Shown here: positions 53,115 to 64,000 of the stretch, piece by piece
How the letters are laid out: each line of letters starts with the position of its first letter
How positions within the stretch are numbered: position 1 is the first letter of the stretch
Assembly (NCBI RefSeq): GCF_000740895.1
Contig: NC_025262.1
Span: forward strand, 674,001 to 738,000
DNA length: 64,000 nucleotides
From: Theileria orientalis strain Shintoku
Lineage: Eukaryota > Apicomplexa > Aconoidasida > Piroplasmida > Theileriidae
Reading direction: 5' to 3'
Notes under the pieces: model-generated
Seen by the model: only the letters and a program-made list of their open reading frames with translations
Database searches by the model: none
Told to the model about the DNA's origin: nothing
Translations under genes and position numbers: made by a program

Positions 53115-54462
53115 ATGGGTGATAACACACTTTCAGGTTCATCTGATCAACACACACAGGCCGGAGGTGTGTACGATGAATTGAAAGAAAGGGATCGTAC
53201 ACATAGGTCTATTCTTGATGCACCTGAAAATATGCCAAGATCAAGTTTAAATGGCCTGAAATTTAAGGTATTAAAAGACAAGTGTAGACAGAAATTGCGT
53301 CACAAAATCAAGCACCGGTACTCGAGGCTGTTCAGAAGGCACAGGAGTTACATTAGACACTTCGTCAATTTGTCTTTGTCCAAAAGTAAAAAACCAGAAT
53401 TGGTTCCAAAAGAAGAAGAAAAACCCTGTGTGACTCCAATAGCTAAGTCGAAAGCAAATAAAAACTATGCACCTAACACATTGTCCAAGAACGAGTTTTT
53501 CAGAAGACTGTCAGTGATGAGATCGTGTTACAACAAACTTCCCATAATAAAGAGCAAAAATAGCCAAACAGATTTAAATAGCGTGCATCCAGTCAAAGCA
53601 AAGAGCGAGCCGGTGCTAATTGAAACGCAGGAAGGACTGGACGTTAAGTTCAAATTGTCCATCCTGATAGATATTTTGTCATGTTCGCTCTGCAAAGGAC
53701 TGTTCTATAACGCACACACAATCAAAGGGTGTATGCACACGTTCTGCAAAAGCTGCCTAGTACTATCAACAATTGAGAGTAGGTCGAACCATAACACATT
53801 TTTATTCAGACGGTCTGGTGTGTCCAATTTGCTTCACAGTCATTCAGAAGGACATAGCAGAAGGCACGGAGTACGACCATAACATCCAGGGCCTGGTGGA
53901 CAAGATATTCCCGGAGTTTATTGAAAAGGAACGAAATGAGAAGATCGAGCTGGACAAATTCCTGGGAACGAAGGAATGGTCCACGTTACTTGAAAGCGCT
54001 GACCACGCCACAAAGTCTGAAGAAAAGCCCAGACTCAAGAGCGAACTAGTGGACTCCACAAACGAGTTCTTGAAACAAGTTGTGAAGCATCACGAAAATA
54101 TAGGGGCGTTGTTGGATAACGTACTCTGCTTGGCACTGGTCCACGAGTCGGATACTGAGCTGAAGGAAGCGTTTAAGAACATAAAAACTCACTTAGACCA
54201 GTTTAGGTTCAAGTCCCAGGAACCCCGGAAAAGTTATCCGAAAAAATACATATGCGTTCCCAAAACGATATATGTATCCCACTTGATGAAGTATTTGGTG
54301 CAGGAATTGTCGCTAGATTCCGGTCACAACGTCGTCTTCATGATTAAGAACGCAATTCTGCCTAAGAACCATACTGTTGAGTTTATTTGTAAGAGCCGGA
54401 GGATTGACATGACGAAGTGTGTGATACTTCGCTACAGAGTAGTCCTTGAAACACACCACTAA
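53115..54462 (+). CDS. Polycomb-group-like RING finger protein with RAWUL domain (PCGF-like)
   Basis: Two exons, 53115-53778 and 53810-54462, encode 438 residues. The first 180 are basic and Lys/Arg-rich. A C3HC4 RING spans about 190-230: CSLCKGLFYNAHTIKGCMHT, then FCKSCL, and across the 31-nt intron GLVCPICFTVIQKD. The flanking EYDHNIQGLVDKIFPEF is the stretch that follows the RING in PCGF/RING1 proteins. The C-terminal 70 residues (about 366-435: KYICVPKTIYVSHLMKYLVQ, then VILRYRVV at the end) resemble the RAWUL ubiquitin-like fold. RING plus C-terminal RAWUL is the architecture of Polycomb PCGF/BMI1 and plant DRIP proteins, which form E3 ligases for histone H2A. An E3 role is inference. 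It could also be a DRIP-like E3 unrelated to chromatin. Confidence 0.78.
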
Positions 54463-54543
54463 AATGTATAGTAAAATGTATGCGGCGTAATGTTATATGA
54501 ATTACAGTCATTTGAACAGTAGTATACGATCTATGTACGATAT

Positions 54544-57500
54544 ATGATTGTGAGAAGGATCCATTTGCTTGTTCAAATCGTCAGTTTAGGATTGGTGATA
54601 AATGTAAGCAAATTTTCACTAAATATAGCAGTTTGTTTTAAAAATTATAGCTTTGTTAATAAATATAACAAAAGTAGTATAAGTTTGTGTGAATACACGT
54701 CTTCCTATGATTTTAGCAACAAAATTAGAGATTACACACTATATTCTAATTTCACCGAAAGAAATCATGGATTTCATCAAAAATGTACAGTATACAAAAA
54801 AGATTATATTGTAGAGAGAATAAAGCATTTGTTTTCACAACTAGGTCACATCAATAGCTCCATTGAGTTTGGAAGTATACCTAGGCTGGATTATAACAGA
54901 GATTCCATAGTTCAAACATATGAACTGTCTAGAGAAATCGATTCTAGAGTCCATAAAAACGACTATTCGGACTTAAGCGGTGAATATTTCTTGAGATTCC
55001 AAGGAGATGACGAAGATGAGTTGGCGGTGATGTGTAGATCCAATATTGATAAGGGAGTTGAGTTAATTAGGGTACCCTTAGACATGTGTTATTCAGTAGA
55101 CTCGTGTGTTGCCTCATTATTGGAAGGTATTAAACTGACGGATGCTGGTTCCATGACTATGAAACATGAAAATGTCTTGCACATTAAGAGGCTTCAGGAA
55201 TTATCGACAGGTGTGTTGGCAAAAAGTCAAAGCATTTCCACATTTTTTGACAATTTGTCTGCAAATGGGAAAGAAGTAGAGGCTGAATCGTTTGAAACTC
55301 GTCTGGATGAGTACATTAACTATAAAAGACTGTTGGTGCTCAGGTCACTGGTGTTGGCTGACCATATACTATCGGTGGATAACGTGCTCATCAAAGTTTT
55401 AGATAATCCTTACATGAAATATCACACTATAAATGGCAGAGAAAAGGAGTTGTTCTTGCTGACATTTGCACTCGCGTCAGAATACTATTTGAAAGTAGTA
55501 TCCTCAGTAATTAAGTATATGAAGGATGGTAGGGACTATGAAGAGCCGGATGGCGAGAAGGTTAGGACGTTGTGGCTACACCACTTGTATAACAAGGATG
55601 TTAGCCACAATCCCATGATGTTTGACAGAGAAGCAGTGGAGCAGATCCAGGAAAGGATACTTGAGTATAAGATATCGCAGAGGAAGATGGTGTTGAAGGA
55701 CATGATGGGACTGTTTAGTGACCCAGTAAACGTGATCAGAGAAAGGTTGGAACACATAGCACAGTCACGTTCAATGATGGAGGATAGATCGGATGGGTTA
55801 TACTACACAGCAAAGGTGGATTTGAAGACCAATGTGGAAGACGTGTTAGAAAAAATGGAACTGGAGCTAAACGAAAGGGAAATGAAGCATAGTATGTTTT
55901 CAAATAGTATATTTTCAGTCGGCGCTGGTGAATTGTCCTATATACTTGGTAAGACTAGTATGGCTGATGGCCGTTCTGGCCTTGACCCGGATCATGAGGA
56001 GAAAAGACGGTGTGTAGACTTTTTCAATGACTACATTTTGAATAGCCAATCAGCTGATAACATAATGAAAAGGCCAGTGGAATCGTTAATTTCGTCATTG
56101 AATTCGATTGTGGACACTAGCTCAATTAGTAAATTCTTTTGTACAATAGTATCGCATGCCTTAAGGCCAGGGGAGCGTGAAACGGACGTTATGGAAGCGT
56201 CATACATGGCAGATTCAGCACCCGGCATACAATGTAAACCAGAAGATAGTATTGTTGACAGTAAAGTTGTTGGTGACGGTAACGGTAGCAAGAGGTGTGG
56301 CAGAGCATATATAGTTCCACTTATTGACTTGTGCAACCACGGTGGATCGAAGGCGAACTCACAGATCTCAGTGAGCATGTCTAGTGAGAAGCCATCATTT
56401 GTTTTATCAAGTACCAGTGGCATTGGCCCCGGAGATGAGATTTTAATCAACTACGGCGACTTTGATAACAACGTGTGTTTTTTGGACTATGGATTCGTGT
56501 CAGGTGACGAGGTCAACAACCACGTACTGATGGAGATTGAGGCAGATACTATAAAGGACGCTGCGAAGATGCATAACGCTCAGACGCTGCTGCCGTCACT
56601 GTTCCCAGAGGGCATTCCGAGGGAGAAAGTCGACTTAATAAAGTCGCTGAACCTGGTCGAAATCAATGACAAGGGGGACCTCGGAGTTGTCTATAAAAAC
56701 CCGTACTTTGAGGGGCTGCCAGTGGCCAAATACATGGAATTTAATCAGAGGTTTATGTCAAACGCACCGGTGGCAGACGAGTCAAACATGTACTACACAG
56801 CCAACTCTAATCAGGACAGGACGAGGTTTGTGGACAGGCCCGTATCAGTGGACGATGGCGACTACTCACACTCAACTGTGAATCCACTGATAAGGGTGGA
56901 CGCAAACGGCATTCCAGAGAGCAGGCTGATACTGTTTTTGAAGGTAAATACGAGTGGCTGTTATTTACACATCTAGTTATTGGTTCCACGCCGACCCTTT
57001 GTATTCTAATCTGACACAACATGTCTACCGATATATTCCCCTAATAACGCTAATAGAAGTGTTAGTAGCAATAGCACTGATAAGTATTGAATATTAGTTC
57101 GAAAACATATTATTTACAGATACTTCTCTGTAAGACGAGGAAGAAACTGGATTGGATGAGGACCCAGGGCTCGGAAAGGCTGTCCAGATCCATAAACTCG
57201 CCCATTGATGTAAGTTTACACTGAGTTACAAAGGTTCAGCACAAGGCGTTTGAAATGGCCTCGACCGTGGCTCTGATGCAAATTAGCGACAAGTACAGTC
57301 ACTCACTATTCGAGGACTACAAAAGGGCACTAAGTAACCGCATGGGCGGTTTTTCAAGTGCACACAGCGTTGGTACTGTCGGTCGTACAATTAAACCTGC
57401 TAGTGCAACTCGTACTAAGTTTAAGGACCTTAAGAGGACGGGGCGCGGATTGGAAAACGCCCTGGTGCTCGCACACTCAATGCGGCGGAAGATTCCGATT

Positions 57501-57677
57501 TACAAGTGCTCGGCCTTCTACTCAGGGATTGCAAAGCAGAAGGTACTTAGTCCCAGTGCTGTGTCCACCGGTAGCACTGTGGAGAATCACAACAGTACCA
57601 ATGCCAATGGCGGTCCTTCGGAATTGAGTTCGATTAGGGAGCATCGACACTGTTCAGAGGAACGAGGCGCTATTTAA
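54544..57677 (+). CDS. SET-domain protein (SETD3/Rubisco-methyltransferase type) with organelle-like leader
   Basis: Three exons, 54544-56943, 57120-57209 and 57240-57677, give 975 residues. A hydrophobic N-terminal segment (RIHLLVQIVSLGLVINV) followed by an Asn-, Lys- and Ser-rich stretch suggests a signal or bipartite leader. The split SET domain starts near 175 (DKGVELIRVPLDMCYS) and ends near 585-650: YIVPLIDLCNHGGSKANS, then GDEILINYGDFDNNVCFLDY followed by GF. These are the SAM-binding NH and terminal tyrosine motifs of the SETD3/Rubisco LSMT class, with a several-hundred-residue helical insert between the halves. The C-terminal exons encode the helical substrate-binding lobe (KKLDWMRTQGSERLSRS). 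The stop overlaps the last codons of the convergent gene by 8 nt. The final exon may be longer or differently spliced. Substrate unknown. Confidence 0.78.
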
Positions 57678-58674
57678 CCAGGTGGGTGGATCCGAACCTG
57701 GCCGATATGAACTTGATGAACTTGGTTGCGTCCTCCTCCTGTGGAGGCAGAGACTCAACGAGAGCAAACCTAGGCAGAAGTCTAGAACCGCGTCCACTAA
57801 TGTGCTTTAGTCCCTTTACTCGCGAGTTCACTGCGTTTATGGTTATGGCCAGGGCCATTGTGTACATTGATACTGTCTTCGGCTGGTAGTACCTGATTTT
57901 CCCCTGTTTGGTCGGCGAAGAGGTGAAGGGGTGTGCGCCCTCGTCGGGGCCCTCCCTCAAGTAGTTGGGAACTGACCTCATTACGAATTCGGAAAGCGAT
58001 GCCACGACCACGTAGTCCACGGCGCCCCCATGGATAGCTATTTCGTTGGCGGCCTGAATATAGTTCCAGAAGCAGCTGTTCCCTTCGTCCTCAGGCGCCC
58101 ACCTCTTCGAGCTTCCATCAACTATTTTTCTACTGGGTAAGTCGTCAACGAATCTAATGAGCAGTCTCTTCATGGAATTAACACAGAGACTGGCGCTGTC
58201 GCCATCCTTGTGTCCATTGGCACCCGAGTCTGGCTTCGCACTTGGAATGTGTGATTCTTCCTCGTCTTGGTCACTAAACAGACCCGGGTCAGATGCGCAG
58301 TCTGCGCTGGCTGAATCCTGAGGGTCCTGAGATTTCCCTTCCGAACTCGGGTTGTTTGCGTTCACCTTGGTCAATTTTTTACCAAAACAGTGCTTAAGTA
58401 AATTATACACAAACTCTGTAGAGTAGATTTGCGAAAGACTCGAATTCTGAGTAGCTCCATTGCATTTATTCGAGTAAAAGGAGAAAGCTATGTCAATGCC
58501 GGCTGACTCTATGGCCTTGCTCCACGCCGACCTTGTGCAAATCAGCAATGCCTTAGAGTCTTCCTTGCAGTAACTGCTGGTTAAAATGGTTCCGATCAAA
58601 TTCAGCGCCTGCACTACACATTGGGATTCGTCGTCCTCATTTAAAACGCACGCTGAATAATAAGTGTTTTTCAT
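57670..58674 (-). CDS. Unrecognised conserved-looking protein
   Basis: A single-exon frame of 334 residues with an ATG at 58674. I do not recognise the family. Two ordered parts flank an acidic, Ser/Asp-rich linker (SDQDEEESHIPSAKPDSG). The N-terminal part has LNLIGTILTSSYCKEDSKAL and the C-terminal part NEIAIHGGAVDYVVVASLSE and KTVSMYTMALAITINAVNSR, which looks like a buried helix pair. There is no signal peptide or membrane helix of clear strength. The stop at 57670-57672 lies inside the final exon of the convergent SET gene, so their 3' ends overlap. Alternating hydrophobic segments and GC-rich codons support real coding. Confidence 0.65.
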   Translation of the reverse strand: MKNTYYSACVLNEDDESQCVVQALNLIGTILTSSYCKEDSKALLICTRSAWSKAIESAGIDIAFSFYSNKCNGATQNSSLSQIYSTEFVYNLLKHCFGKKLTKVNANNPSSEGKSQDPQDSASADCASDPGLFSDQDEEESHIPSAKPDSGANGHKDGDSASLCVNSMKRLLIRFVDDLPSRKIVDGSSKRWAPEDEGNSCFWNYIQAANEIAIHGGAVDYVVVASLSEFVMRSVPNYLREGPDEGAHPFTSSPTKQGKIRYYQPKTVSMYTMALAITINAVNSRVKGLKHISGRGSRLLPRFALVESLPPQEEDATKFIKFISARFGSTHLVK

Positions 58675-58786
58675 ATGAATGTATTGTCATGTTGTCTATT
58701 TATAAGGTAAATAATAAAGGTATCTGCGACTGTGTATTTATGGTGTTCATTACATTATACTAACAGCTCTAACGAATATTTGGGGT

Positions 58787-59295
58787 TTAACAGCATAGGA
58801 AGTTCCTTTTCTGACGATGTGTGGTCTTTCCGGGGCTCTTTTTGCCCTTTTGGAGCCTGCTAGCGTCTCTCTGTTCGGTGGCTGCGTTGCACATTGCTTT
58901 GGATTCCGGCCTCGACATCTCGTACGACGCAATAGAGTGGAAAGGTGACTGTTTGTACTGCTGGATCGACGTGTTGATGGGCACTCCAGCCTCGTATGCC
59001 GGGTAGTTGCAGATGTACGCCGGCTCCATTCCATCCATGTAGTGTGCAGTCATTGGCTCGTGGCCAACGCTCTGAATGATGTACTGGTTGCTCGGGTACA
59101 GCGGAATCGGACTCTGTTCAGTTATTCTATGGGTTGATATAGCTTACGTTCATTTGCTCCTCTGGAATGGAAACGTACCCGTGCTGTGTATAGTGAACTG
59201 GAATCTCGTCTATTCATACTTATTAAATCAGTAAACTTACCCATCATCTGACACCTCTCTTCTTTTGTATTATTTTTATTTGTATTTCTGTCCAT
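58787..59295 (-). CDS. Small Tyr/Pro-rich protein ending in Cys-Cys
   Basis: Three exons, 59295-59241, 59209-59148 and 59113-58787, give 147 residues. The product is hydrophilic and rich in Tyr, Pro, Met and Gln (PIPLYPSNQYIIQS, PAYICNYPAYEAG), then basic (KGKKSPGKTTHRQKR), and ends NFLCC. A basic stretch followed by a terminal Cys pair can be a site for lipid attachment, which is only a suggestion; the CC end fits geranylgeranylation of Rab-type tails in form. No known domain. The second intron uses the second of two AGs; the first would give an early stop. Unknown function. Confidence 0.6.
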
Positions 59296-59507
59296 TTTTG
59301 TATTTCGCGTTATCTTATTTGATTTAGTAGGCAGGGCTGTGGCGTTCAGTCCCCTTGACGTTTATGTGTTTTAAGGTTTACCGGTGTGTATTTAATTTAT
59401 ACTTTTTAAATTCTTATTTGACATGCAGTGTGCGCCGACTTGTGATACTTGACACACTTGGAGAACGGGGTGGTATTTTCACTGATGTACTTGTGTAAAT
59501 ATGTAAA

Positions 59508-62500
59508 TTAATTGCGATTTGGGCGCTTGGAGGCCAGGATGCCGAGAATCCACCTGTAGTTGATCACCGGGACCCCCTCGTAGGCTCCGAAGCAGACCTT
59601 CTTGCCGCCTACCTGAGGCGACGCAACGGGGGCCGAGCGCGCGTCGCTGACCGCCGGCGCCGAGCCTTCGGATGATACCACGACCGCGTTCACGAGGATC
59701 CTGTCGCGTGCAAAGTGCTCCTCGACGTCGCTCGCACTGATTTCGAACCTGGAGAGCGCCTCGAGCACGCTCCTCTCCACGTCCGAGGCGACCTCGTCCA
59801 GCGACTCGACCGGCTTCACCCGGATTCCGCAGTGCTTTCGGTAAAGCGCACAGTCCTGCTCGGATATCTGCAGCTCTGCCTCCTTCAGTACGTACACGCT
59901 CCAGCCCCAAAGCTGCTTCGCCTGGGAGTAGGCCTCCTTAAAGCTGAGTGGACTTGCGCCGTCGCACTGTGAGCCTTCAAGTGGCACGAGTGCGCCGGCT
60001 GGGGCTGCTTCCGCGGCCGTTCCGTTGGTCGTCAGCTGTGACAGCAGCTCGAGGCTCGACTCCTGGGACGACTTGGCCTGCGTGCCGCTGAACTCGCTGA
60101 GCTCGTCCATGTCCTGCCTGTACTGGGAGGAGCTGTCCTCCCTGAAGTGCTGGATTGAGAAGTCCTGGAGCGAGTACTTGTTTGGGATCCCCTTCAGGTG
60201 CGGCAGCACGTACTGTTCTGGAATCGCTTTAAAGTTCAGCATTCCGTCGAAGTACGCATCGAATATCCAGCTCAGGTTCACGAATTCGAGGCCGATTTTG
60301 AACTCCGACCTCAGGGTGTTGAGCACCTTCACGACCTTCATGCAGCTCCGGTCAAAGCGCTCTATGCCTCCGTCCAGCAGCGGCACTCCGATCATCTGTA
60401 ACTTAGTGTCCCGACTCACCTGAACACTCTTTACTTTCTAGCTACTTACCAGGTTCAGAGATGCCCTCATCTCGCCCATGCTCATGTCCGAGGACAGCAG
60501 TGAGTACGAGACCGCATCCTTTTCGAGTTTTTTAGACCCTGACGCGAACCCGCTCGATGTGAACGACTTTATGAACTTGTTCACGTTCGTTTTGTTCAGG
60601 TGCTTGAAGTCGAGGTTGTTGAGCGCCGCTATCTTCGGACTGAACTTAATCTGGTTAGAGTTGAGCACGTTTTTCAGCATTTTCAGGTTTACGCACTCCT
60701 GCACCGAAGGCTCATTGCTGAACATGAACAGCAGCACGTAGTGGGTCAGGTCGCGTGGCCTTTCCTCCTTCGTCCTGTTGATTATTTCTTCAAACTGCCT
60801 CAGGATATTATCTGTTCCATTAAACATGTCCTCCATGGTCGTGGTTTCAAAGTCAAAGGTGCATATCTGCGATCTTCCGAAACTCCTCAAGCTCGTGTTT
60901 ATAGTCCCAAAATCACTCTTTATTTCACTTTCTATTCTGACAATGGAGTTCAACTTGCTTCCCTTTATGGACAGGATCCTGCTCACGTTTGGCATGCCCA
61001 CTATGCTATTTAATAAAATGAAGTCGTCAGTGTTACCGATGTTATTGGGAATGTTATCAGGGGTCGTTCCGTTGGTGGTAGTTTTATTTGGGGAATTTGG
61101 TTCTTTATGGTTGCTGTTGTTGAGAGGGTTTGGTCCTTTATGGTTGCTGTTGTTTAGAGGATTTGGTATGTTGTCCTTTTTTGAGTATGCGGTGCTTTTT
61201 TGACTGCCGTTGGGGGCCTTTCTGTTGTTTCCAACGTGGTTTTTGTTGCTCCCCGTCGTATTTATTGTGTCTTGGTACTTAGGAGTTTCTTCATCAACTT
61301 CATGTTTGCGCTTTTGGGGTGCCCCGAGTTCATCATTTTCCTGGGTCGCAACCGTCGACTGTGACTGCAGAGATTTCTGCTTGAAGTAGTTGTTCCAGCC
61401 CTTGGTTAAGTTCAACTCGCGTTCAGGTGGCGGAGGCGATGCCTGTAGCTTTGACGCATTATTCACTACTAAAGTGGGACTGGGAGCAAGATGCTCACCT
61501 TTAACATAACTCGAGTACGTAACTTTAAACACGAGTGCGAATTGTTTGTTGAAGTTAATGTGGGCCACCAGGGGTGCGATGTATGACTGCTGAGCAAGTG
61601 GAAAGTTCACAGATTGAAACAGGTCGATTTCTCCGGTCTCTCGTGGCGATTCAAGTAAACACTCGTTGGAATTAGTCTTAAAAACGTCATGCTTCGTGAT
61701 GTTCTCCAGCGACTTCTTATCAAACAGCTGCGATTGGCCTGAACTGTGCAGGAGGTATGAAAGAACCCAGATCCCGTTCGAAAAGTTGTTCGGCATGACG
61801 TAGGAGAGCACCGAAGTCGTGAAATCCTCGGTCGCCGCCGTGTTCTCAGCACCATTGGTCACAGTCGACTTACTCTGACTATTGAGTTCGGGCACTTCTT
61901 CAACTGCCGCTCTGTTGGTTTTAACTTGATTCGGATACAGGTCCACGTAGCACTTGGATCCGTCTCCGTAGGTCAGGTCCCTCAGGCGGACGCCAGTCAC
62001 ATTCTTGAACGAGTCGTTCAGGAAGGACAGCGTGGACTGGGTCAATGCGATATTGTTGCCTTCGATGGTCGAAAGGACCTGCCTCGTCTTCGAGAGGCTG
62101 AAGTACAGCGTGTCCTTCACCACCGCCACTTCTGACTCCGGCTTCTTCGCGATCAGCGCCAAGTCCGTGCCCTTTGAGAACGCCGGTTTGTTGTCCAAGG
62201 CCAGCTTCTCTTCGTTCTTCAGGGCCAGCTTTCTGCTGCCGGAGGCCCCGGGCATTGGCGCTATTGACAGGTTACTTTCGCTGACTATGAACTTTTTGAA
62301 CGGCACCAGCTTCTTCAGCGCGATGTACGTGGCCTTGTAGTTCCTTCTGATCGAGGAGTAGTTGTCCATGAAGTGCTTGTAGATCTTACTTTGGGATATC
62401 CGCAGCGGCCGCTCGTACATCTCCTCGTCAAAGGAGACGTTGTACTTCACGCTCGCCGTTGTGTTTTGCGATATTCGGACGCTCTCCAGCATCTTCAGCA

Positions 62501-63770
62501 CGCTGAACGTGCTCAACATCGCCGCCGGCGTGAGCAGGCCCATGATAGACATCTTGCAGACTCCCTTATTGTTCGAGTAGTCGAAGCGCGCGTGGTTCAT
62601 CTTCGAGAACTGCGTCGCGAAGTTCGAGAGCAGCATCCTCACCGTGCACGGCTTTTCCGCGTTTTTTCCCAGGAGGCTGTCGATGTTCGACTTGTAGAGC
62701 ACGTTCAGCAGCTTCGTGCAATTGTCCTTCCCCGAGACCCTCATCACGCTAACGTCGTAGTCGTCCGACTTCGGCAGGTTCATCGAGTTAAAAAAATACG
62801 CCTTCGGGTCATTCCTGTTTATGTATTTGAGGTCGCTCTGTTCTGCCGATTGGAACGCCCTTTGTCTCTTCTTCGTAGCTCCGTAGTCGTTCTTCAGGTA
62901 TGAGTGTATTATGTCAGAGTAGTCTACCTTAGGCTTCTTGACCTTGGGCATCTCCTTCTGAAACGACCTTATTTCGTCATAGATTGTCGTGAACGGTATT
63001 TTGTGCTTCTTTAGGTCCTCGCGGAACGTTATGCTCGACCTCGTTATCATGATTTCGTCGGGCGTGAAGATGCCCGAGTACTCGTTCGTGATCACCACCG
63101 CCTCCTTGCCCTTCCTCTTTGCTGAAATCAGGTTCATTATGCAGTCTATCAGCCCCGTCACGATCTCGTACTTTGAGCTTGAATTGATTGAAAGCGGCTT
63201 CTTGGACGAGTTCAAGAGGCCGGGACACCTGGAGTCCGTGTTGTGCAGCGTGAGGTAGTATATCATGGACTTGTTGATCATGGAAGACAGCTGAAACTTA
63301 ATGATTTCCCGGTGGTCAGAGCTCGATGCCTCGTCTTCTAGGCCCAAGTCGAAGTTCGTCCTCGTGTCCGACGAACTGTTGGAACTCGCTGAATCTTGGC
63401 TCCTCTGGTCTTTATCGACCTTCACGTCGGAAATCGCCAACTCCTGTTTCCCGCCCTTATCCTCCAAATTCATTAAATCTTTCTATAACAAGATTAAAAT
63501 TTAGTTGTAATACCATGGTTACTCCATATCTCTCAAGAAATGTACTGCATATTCTATAAAGAATCTTTAAATCGGCCTTATTTTTTTGATTCACTAAAAT
63601 ATGTGCTATAATTTTTGAAAAAAATTACCTAATACGTCTTTATAAGTCAAGTTATCGGCAGGAACCTTCGGGTGCCTAAATGAGTTTAAGACCCACTTAG
63701 GTAAACCGGAAGGTGAGTTAAATTCTACGTCGATCTGACTACCGATGTGGCAACAGTAGGGAAGAGTCAT
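59508..63770 (-). CDS. Large BRCT-domain protein
   Basis: Four exons, 63770-63629, 63593-63514, 63482-60450 and 60419-59508, join in frame to give 1,388 residues. The internal ATG at 63473 would start a shorter form, but the two upstream exons read through in frame (MTLPYCCHIGSQIDVEF, LPKWVLNSFRHPKVPADN, LKILYRICSTFLERYG). The C-terminal exon has BRCT features: FVNLSWIFDAYFDG near 1100 and VINYRWILGILASKR at the very end, each with the conserved Trp of BRCT helix 3. BRCT pairs bind phosphopeptides in DNA-damage and replication responses. The rest is unrecognised, with Ser- and Asn-rich linkers and an 11-residue tandem repeat. Nuclear repair or checkpoint scaffold is the best guess; a parasite-specific protein is possible. 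Confidence 0.72.
61096..61161. repeat. 33-bp coding tandem repeat in the BRCT gene
   Basis: Two near-identical 33-bp units (61096-61128, 61129-61161) encode PNPLNNSNHKG and PNPLNNSNHKE on the minus strand, with a partial third copy (PNSPN) next to it. It lies in a disordered Asn-rich linker, typical of apicomplexan low-complexity expansion. Confidence 0.9.
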
Positions 63771-64000
63771 GATAAACTTCGATGTGTATGATTAAACTAG
63801 CATTTGTTAAAATAAAAAGTCATATATGGAAAATTAAAGAGATATCTTACAAAATTAGGAACTTATATAATGAATCGTAACGATATTGTAGTGTGAGTGA
63901 TGTCGAATATGTATTATGATAAAATTACTAATATTTACTTAATGACGATATTTGATATTAATATTTTTATCCTTAGTAAAGAGGTAATATAATTTATCAG
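63771..64000. other. AT-rich right-edge sequence
   Basis: About 230 bases upstream of the BRCT gene start, AT-rich, no gene seen; likely its promoter. Confidence 0.5.

Noticed and set aside
57686..57889. Extra 3' exon for the SET gene reading on through MDPNLADMNL
   Set aside because: It is antisense to the minus-strand gene's conserved-looking C-terminus and needs an unsupported splice.
60475..63504. Plus-strand frames across the BRCT gene (for example 62373-62903)
   Set aside because: They are Arg/His/Leu-rich shadows of the long minus-strand exon.
1..64000. tRNA, rRNA, CRISPR or transposon content
   Set aside because: I looked for T-loop and A/B-box patterns, long direct repeats with spacers, and transposase or reverse-transcriptase motifs, and found none.

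Overview
This is a nuclear contig of an apicomplexan piroplasm, most likely a Theileria species. The signs are two tandem ApiAP2-type DNA-binding domains, dense genes on both strands, many spliceosomal introns of only about 30-45 nt, AT-rich intergenic DNA with more GC-rich coding DNA, several proteins with a signal-plus-transit leader of the kind used for the apicoplast, and a tandem family of apicomplexan-type 12-TM transporters. The species is not fixed by anything I can see. No tRNA, rRNA, CRISPR array, transposon or virus-like element was recognised.

Most genes here are split. I rebuilt each exon chain by hand, requiring GT..AG borders, phase continuity and family continuity. These models are predictions without transcript support.

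Layout. 1-5 kb: a partial multi-exon gene running off the left edge, a small AT-rich gene, and an ApiAP2 factor. 5.4-9.3 kb: a rubredoxin-like protein with an apicoplast-type leader, convergent with ribonucleotide reductase large subunit. 9.9-14.0 kb, minus strand: a helical-repeat protein with a probable mitochondrial leader, a ClpP-like subunit that has lost catalytic residues (ClpR type), and a HIT hydrolase. 14.4-23.4 kb, plus strand: a PRP5/DDX46-type spliceosomal helicase, then a 1,666-residue RCC1-repeat protein whose C-terminal half looks like an IQGAP-type RasGAP region. 23.7-33.9 kb: a plastid-type phosphate translocator, an App1-like phosphatase, a SMYD-ankyrin protein, a type II NADH dehydrogenase and UBC9. 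34.4-44 kb: four tandem transporter genes with nearly identical exon architecture, interrupted by a GINS PSF3 gene on the other strand. 44.2-54.5 kb: ELF1, an MRS2/CorA transporter, DNA ligase I, a PUB-UBX protein, an RTRAF-family protein and a Polycomb-like RING-RAWUL protein. 54.5-63.8 kb: a large SET-domain protein, two unrecognised proteins, and a 1,388-residue BRCT protein.

Functional themes. DNA replication and repair: RNR1, PSF3, LIG1 and the BRCT protein. Chromatin and transcription: AP2, SMYD, SET, RING-RAWUL and ELF1. Organelles: rubredoxin, ClpR and the translocator (apicoplast), and NDH2, probably MRS2 and the helical-repeat protein (mitochondrion). Nutrient uptake: the transporter array. 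The less expected items are the RCC1-RasGAP fusion, the PCGF-like RING-RAWUL protein, the inactive ClpP paralogue and the transporter array with frozen exon structure.
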